In this document: piece after piece, positions 6,052 to 8,427 of the stretch
How positions within the stretch are numbered: position 1 is the stretch's first letter
Layout: every line of letters starts with the position of its first letter
Assembly: GCA_946498265.1 (NCBI GenBank)
Contig: CAMMNR010000075.1
Span: forward strand, 1-8,427
Direction: 5' to 3'
Length of the DNA stretch: 8,427 nucleotides
Source: an uncultured Clostridium sp.
Lineage (GTDB): Bacteria; Bacillota; Clostridia; TANB77; CAG-508
The notes under the pieces: generated by a model
What the model was told of the DNA's origin: nothing
Database searches by the model: none
Seen by the model: the letters and a program-made list of their open reading frames with translations, nothing else
Program-made: the position numbers and the translations under genes

Positions 6052-7903
6052 AAAAGGCAGTAAAGGAAAAACAATAAAAAGACTTCTAAAATATGTAACA
6101 AAAGGATATAAACTTCAATTGGTTGTGGTATTAATAAGTATAATAATAAGTGCATTAGTTGGAGTTTTAGGAGTACAATTTATAAAATACTTAATAGATG
6201 ACTTCATCACTCCACTTATAGGAAGTCAAAATCCAGACTATACATCATTATTAAATGTAATAATGGTAATGGGAGTAATATATTTAGTAGGAGTAATTGC
6301 AACATATATATATAATAGGTTAATGATAAATATATCACAAGGTGTATTAAATGAAATACGTGGTGAAATGTTTAATCATATGCAAAAATTACCAATAAGA
6401 TATTTTGATAGTCGTACACATGGTGATATAATGAGTACATATACAAACGATGTTGACACATTAAGACAAATGCTAAGTCAAAGTATTCCACAAGTATTTT
6501 CTGCATGTGTATCAATGGTAGCAGTATTATCAGCCATGTTTGCAACAAATATCTATTTAACACTAGTAGTACTTGCAATGGTAATTTTAATGATATTTGT
6601 ATCAAGATATCTAGGAGGAAATAGTTCAAGATTTTTCGTAAAACAACAAGAAGATATAGGAAAAGTAAATGGATATATTGAAGAAATGATGGAAGGACAA
6701 AAAGTAGTAAAAGTTTTTAATTATGAAGAAGAATCAAAAAAGAAATTTGATGACTTAAATGAACAATTATGTGATAGTATGACAAAAGCTAATATGTATG
6801 CAAATATTTTAATGCCATGTATCATGAATATTGGAAACTTAGGATATGTTTTAGTAGCAGTAATCGGAGGAATATTATCAGTAAATGGACTTTTAACAAT
6901 AGGAAGTATAGCAGCATTTTTACAATATGTAAAAGCATTTACAAATCCATTAGGTCAAGTATCACAACAAATGAACTCAATTGTTATGGCATTAGCAGGA
7001 GCTGAAAGAATATTTGAATTGTTAGATGAAGAAGTAGAAGAAGATGAAGGATATGTAACACTTGTAAATGCAAAATTAGAAAATGGAAAAATAGTAGAAA
7101 GCAAAGAGAGAACAGGAATGTGGGCATGGAAACATCCACATCAAGATGGAAGAATTACTTATACAAGACTTCGTGGGCAAGTGGAATTTGAAAATGTACA
7201 ATTTGGATATGAGGAAAATAAAAGAATATTACATGATATAACATTATCAGCAAAAGAAGGTCAAAAAGTTTCATTTGTTGGAGCAACAGGAGCAGGAAAA
7301 ACTACAATTACAAACTTAATAAACAGATTTTATGATATTCAAGAAGGAAAAATAAGATATGACAGAATAAATATAAGAAAAATAAAGAAAGACGATTTAA
7401 GAAGATCATTAGGAATGGTATTACAAGATACTAGTTTATTTACAGGAACAATTAAAGATAATATAAGATATGGAAAACTAGATGCAACAGATGAGGAAGT
7501 ATATGAGGCAGCAAAATTATCAAATGCAGATAAATTTATAAAACACTTACCTAATGGTTATGACACAATGATAACTGGAAATGGAGAAGGTTTATCACAA
7601 GGACAAAGACAATTGCTTTCAATTGCAAGAGCAGCATTAAATAATCCACCAGTATTAATATTAGATGAAGCAACTTCAAGTATTGATACAAGAACAGAAA
7701 AAATAGTTCAAGAAGGTATGGACAAATTAATGAAAGGAAGAACAGTTTTTGTAATAGCACATAGACTTTCTACAATTAAAAACTCTGATTTAATTATGGT
7801 GCTAGACCATGGTAGAATTATTGAAAGAGGAAATCATAATGAATTGATTGCTAAAAAAGGCACATATTATGGACTTTACACAGGAGCAATTGAGATTGAT
7901 TAG
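6041..7903 (+). CDS. ABC exporter half-transporter with catalytic ATP site (heterodimer subunit 2)
   Basis: A 620-aa TMD-NBD exporter. AAAGGAGG (6025-6032) lies 8 nt before the ATG at 6041, so this start is preferred over in-frame ATGs at 5990 and 6035. It overlaps the upstream gene by 11 nt, implying translational coupling. Six membrane helices span about 25-320. A 45-residue linker (about 334-378, with GMWAWKHPH) separates TMD from NBD. The NBD shows the A-loop Tyr390, Walker A GATGAGKTT (414-422), Q-loop Gln462, Walker B LILDE (539-543) with catalytic Glu543, and switch His574. The signature is LSQGQ (518-522) instead of LSGGQ. These defects are the mirror image of the partner's: one competent site (this Walker A/B plus the partner's VSGGQ) and one degenerate site. 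ATP hydrolysis here should power outward export through the heterodimer. Confidence 0.92.
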   Translation: MQNKKGSKGKTIKRLLKYVTKGYKLQLVVVLISIIISALVGVLGVQFIKYLIDDFITPLIGSQNPDYTSLLNVIMVMGVIYLVGVIATYIYNRLMINISQGVLNEIRGEMFNHMQKLPIRYFDSRTHGDIMSTYTNDVDTLRQMLSQSIPQVFSACVSMVAVLSAMFATNIYLTLVVLAMVILMIFVSRYLGGNSSRFFVKQQEDIGKVNGYIEEMMEGQKVVKVFNYEEESKKKFDDLNEQLCDSMTKANMYANILMPCIMNIGNLGYVLVAVIGGILSVNGLLTIGSIAAFLQYVKAFTNPLGQVSQQMNSIVMALAGAERIFELLDEEVEEDEGYVTLVNAKLENGKIVESKERTGMWAWKHPHQDGRITYTRLRGQVEFENVQFGYEENKRILHDITLSAKEGQKVSFVGATGAGKTTITNLINRFYDIQEGKIRYDRINIRKIKKDDLRRSLGMVLQDTSLFTGTIKDNIRYGKLDATDEEVYEAAKLSNADKFIKHLPNGYDTMITGNGEGLSQGQRQLLSIARAALNNPPVLILDEATSSIDTRTEKIVQEGMDKLMKGRTVFVIAHRLSTIKNSDLIMVLDHGRIIERGNHNELIAKKGTYYGLYTGAIEID

Positions 7904-7909
7904 GGTTGA

Positions 7910-8002
7910 AAAATAATTACAATCAGTAAAAATGGTAATTTTTGCTAATATATTAATGATGAAATTGTAGAAATTACTGAGACAGATGCTAACAATAATT
8001 AA
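7910..8002 (+). other. Possible decayed coding remnant after the ABC operon
   Basis: Read in the same frame as the upstream exporter but beyond its TAG and a second TGA, the bases translate as KIITISKNGNFC, then a stop, then YINDEIVEITETDANNN and a final stop. The second part has an acidic, gene-tail-like composition. No start codon with a ribosome site is evident. It may be the eroded end of a lost gene, or chance. Confidence 0.25.
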
Positions 8003-8009
8003 AAAGGAA

Positions 8010-8050
8010 AAGAGCCAGAAGGCACTTGCTTTCTAGCTCTTATTCTTTTT
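8010..8050. terminator. Bidirectional intrinsic terminator after the ABC operon
   Basis: Arm 8010-8023 pairs with 8028-8041 over an ACTT loop: 14 positions with one C/A mismatch and one G-U pair. ATTCTTTTT (8042-8050) follows on the plus strand, where it ends the marR-ABC transcript. On the minus strand the stem is followed by TTCCTTTTT (complement of 8001-8009), so it should also end the small gene that stops at 8056. Confidence 0.85.
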
Positions 8051-8055
8051 GTTAA

Positions 8056-8241
8056 TTACAAAAAATATGCTATATCATGCATATCAAGAAAATCTTTAAC
8101 TTCTTTTTTTACTACTGAGGTAGCTTTTTTGGTAAAACTGAGCCGTTCGTCATAATCGATAACGGCAACAGTTTCCTGTAAAAGATTTTTGACGGTGATA
8201 TAACCGCTTTGGTGAATTGAATAGGTATATTTTTCTGTCAT
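8056..8241 (-). CDS. Small hypothetical protein, 61 aa
   Basis: I do not recognise this protein. It is supported as a real gene by its signals: a near-consensus promoter (8330-8358), AGAAAGG (complement of 8251-8257) nine nt before the ATG at 8241, and a terminator just downstream. The product is hydrophilic, with no signal peptide or membrane helix. The first half looks beta-rich (TYSIHQSGYITVKNL, then ETVAVIDYD). The second half looks helical and lysine-rich (TKKATSVVKKEVKDFLDMH) and ends in a hydrophobic IAYFL. It could be a small DNA-binding or accessory protein of a mobile element, but no motif proves this. Base composition is about 32% G+C by hand count, with a stretch at 8131-8180 near 44%, somewhat above its neighbours, which is compatible with transfer. 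It runs opposite to the efflux operon and shares its terminator. Confidence 0.65.
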   Translation of the reverse strand: MTEKYTYSIHQSGYITVKNLLQETVAVIDYDERLSFTKKATSVVKKEVKDFLDMHDIAYFL

Positions 8242-8257
8242 AATACCTGTCCTTTCT

Positions 8258-8314
8258 GCTTATACATAAGCTGAAACAAGAGTATTACTACTCTTCAACA
8301 CACCACCTAAGTGG
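8258..8314 (-). promoter_or_regulatory. Structured 5' leader with three hairpins upstream of the 61-aa gene
   Basis: In the untranslated leader (about 8323 down to 8242) three perfect hairpins follow one another. The first pairs CCAC/GTGG (8303-8306 with 8311-8314). The second pairs AAGAGTA/TACTCTT (8278-8284 with 8289-8295, 4-nt loop). The third pairs GCTTA/TAAGC (8258-8262 with 8267-8271, 4-nt loop). The last ends right at the Shine-Dalgarno site (8251-8257). This suggests control of translation or RNA stability. It does not match a riboswitch class that I can name. Confidence 0.5.
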
Positions 8315-8329
8315 CTAAGGTTATATAAT

Positions 8330-8358
8330 AATATAACATAATATTGTGCAGATGTCAA
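8330..8358 (-). promoter_or_regulatory. Near-consensus promoter of the 61-aa gene
   Basis: On the minus strand a perfect -35 TTGACA (complement of 8353-8358) is followed after exactly 17 nt by TATATT (complement of 8330-8335), a 5/6 -10 box. Transcription should start near 8323. The remaining bases to the window end (8359-8427) are AT-rich and hold no gene that I can see. Confidence 0.78.
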
Positions 8359-8427
8359 AAAAATGCAAAGAGAAACAGGACTAAAGATTAAATAGTTATA
8401 TTTTTTGCTTATAATTGAGATTTTATT

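Noticed and set aside
7915..7946. AT-rich hairpin right after the second ABC gene as a terminator
   Set aside because: The stem (7925-7933 / 7938-7946) is nearly all A-T, has no following T-run, and a much stronger terminator lies at 8010-8050.
8242..8323. A known riboswitch or resistance-gene attenuator in the leader of the 61-aa gene
   Set aside because: No leader peptide, terminator/antiterminator pair or conserved ligand-binding core that I can name is present.

Overview
The window is an AT-rich stretch (roughly 25-30% G+C by eye) with strong Shine-Dalgarno sites, GTG/TTG starts, an AGA/ATA-heavy codon choice, TGA used as stop and TGG as Trp. This fits a low-GC Firmicute, most likely a member of the Clostridia, and argues against a code-4 mycoplasma. 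No rRNA, tRNA, CRISPR array or complete insertion sequence was seen.

Left part (1-1860): a clear sigma-A promoter drives a two-gene transcript of unknown function. It encodes a 353-aa acidic soluble protein and a 150-aa charged protein with an amphipathic basic C-terminal helix, and ends at a strong bidirectional terminator. Middle-left part (1894-3713): two divergent exopolysaccharide genes. One is an intact membrane glycosyltransferase of family GT2 resembling poly-N-acetylglucosamine synthase (PgaC/IcaA type). The other is the N-terminal half of a membrane-anchored polysaccharide deacetylase (PgaB/IcaB type), which stops soon after its first catalytic motif and is probably a pseudogene.

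Middle-right part (3732-8050): a probable drug or toxic-compound efflux operon with its own promoter. It holds a MarR-family regulator, then two half-size ABC exporters whose motifs are complementary: one has the degenerate Walker B and switch residues, the other the degenerate signature. They should form one asymmetric heterodimer. A 24-bp-arm inverted repeat, looking like a REP/MITE-type palindrome, sits in the 93-nt gap between the regulator and the first transporter gene. A bidirectional terminator closes the operon.

Right end (8056-8427): a 61-aa minus-strand gene that I do not recognise has a near-consensus promoter and an approximately 80-nt leader with three successive hairpins. It may be foreign DNA or the edge of an accessory region.

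Nothing here can be called a new system with confidence. The least explained items are the two-gene unknown operon, the small gene with the structured leader, the palindrome in the efflux operon and the broken deacetylase.
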